Shown: in pieces, positions 52,675-53,125 of the stretch | How positions within the stretch are numbered: the first letter of the stretch is position 1 | Layout of the letters: each line of letters begins with the position of its first letter | Assembly (NCBI RefSeq): GCF_008326305.1 | Contig: NZ_BIXY01000048.1 | Location: 1 to 53,125, forward strand | From: Dictyobacter arantiisoli | GTDB lineage: Bacteria; Chloroflexota; Ktedonobacteria; Ktedonobacterales; Ktedonobacteraceae | Direction of reading: 5' to 3' | Length of the DNA: 53,125 nucleotides | The notes under the pieces: model-generated | What the model was told of the DNA's origin: nothing | Databases searched by the model: none | Seen by the model: only the letters and a program-made list of their open reading frames with translations | Position numbers and translations under genes: made by a program

Positions 52675-53125
52675 TCGGCGATACCATCACGAGTATCTTC
52701 AAGTAAGCATAAAGAGGAGAATAGTACAACTGTGCTATTCTCCAGAGCGACCATCACGAGTTGTTGATGTGGGAAACAACGACCAACCTTAATGCAGCAG
52801 ATCCCCAAACAGCAGCATGGAATGTGAATCTATAGTTGTCGAGGTGCGCTTTCCTCTTCCTCGTACAATACACTCACCCGTATGATCCCATCCGATCCCA
52901 TCATGCCAGCGCGTTGGGGCGAGATGGTGGGACGTGAACGGGAAAGCGCACCTCGGTTGCGACCCTGGCCACCTACTCCAACAAATGGGGGTGAAGCAAG
53001 AGCTCCCTGCCTGTATGGTTTTCCGTCATCGAGACCCGGCCCTGTTTTCCCTCATCGTATCTGCAGAGGTGGGTGAGAAGGAGCCTGTCTTTCTGCGATA
53101 TACTACCACGAAAAGGAGGGTGATG
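52675..53125. other. Right-edge intergenic region with hairpin, repeat copy B and a possible gene start
   Basis: About 450 bases. The stem GGAGAATAG/CTATTCTCC (52716-52724/52735-52743) is the likely end of the upstream gene. Repeat copy B follows. At the very edge, AAAAGGAGGGTG ends directly before ATG at 53123-53125, which may be the start of a rightward gene that continues past the window; spacing from AAGGA is about five bases. Confidence 0.45.
52840..52964. repeat. Dispersed intergenic repeat, copy B, with 15-bp inverted ends
   Basis: CGAGGTGCGCTTTCC (52840-52854) and GGAAAGCGCACCTCG (52941-52955) are perfect inverted repeats. The interior (52855-52932) read on the minus strand matches copy A at 21759-21868 block by block. 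The right end also carries the 27-bp direct match 52938-52964 to 21842-21868. Copy B is therefore a palindromic form of the same element. Confidence 0.75.

Overview
The window is a gene-dense bacterial chromosome segment of moderate GC content. I infer, without a database search, that it comes from a filamentous, soil-type Chloroflexota of the Ktedonobacteria kind. The reasons are two large membrane-anchored Ser/Thr protein kinases, one with an external beta-propeller; many secreted proteins with Thr/Pro/Gly-rich linkers; unlinked ABC importers; and GC-rich, hairpin-forming repeats between genes. I saw no rRNA, tRNA, CRISPR array or intact insertion sequence.

Left part (1-16000): a PPOX/F420-type flavin-binding protein; a secreted protein of unknown function; a membrane protein with HAMP-like and coiled-coil regions; a secreted tandem CHRD/SOD-like protein; a large DUF11-like surface protein; thiamine pyrophosphokinase; a small unknown protein; and a leftward four-gene BMP-type ABC importer (lipoprotein, two permeases, double ATPase), which in this family usually carries nucleosides.

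Middle (16000-36000): a rightward membrane Ser/Thr kinase followed by PadR-VanZ-like genes, a type B carboxylesterase, a secreted clan GH-A-like glycosidase, an AzgA-type purine permease, a two-domain universal stress protein, an EamA exporter, a TreT-like GT4 glycosyltransferase, a kinase fused to a six-blade PLL/DUF346-like propeller, an epoxide-hydrolase-like enzyme, and a tightly overlapping MoxR-DUF58-VWA operon.

Right part (36000-53125): a secreted six-hairpin (GH76-like) glycosidase next to a FadR-type GntR regulator and a ribose-type sugar ABC importer (ATPase-permease-lipoprotein), a plausible capture-and-uptake unit for sugars; small membrane proteins; a DnaQ-like protein whose exonuclease active site appears broken; an orphan form-II molybdenum hydroxylase large subunit; a CHAT-TIR fusion protein preceded by an unusual methyltransferase; and a membrane protein with an external DUF4352 domain.

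The purine theme (BMP importer, AzgA permease, molybdenum hydroxylase) and the sugar theme (two secreted glycosidases, sugar ABC importer, TreT-like enzyme) are inferences from family membership. The best candidates for new biology are the CHAT-TIR protein with its AT-rich surroundings and methyltransferase neighbour, the lectin-propeller kinase, the degenerate exonuclease with a coupled upstream mini-ORF, and at least three families of structured dispersed repeats, including one adjoining pair of large perfect palindromes. Starts were chosen by Shine-Dalgarno spacing, so many differ from the longest open frame.
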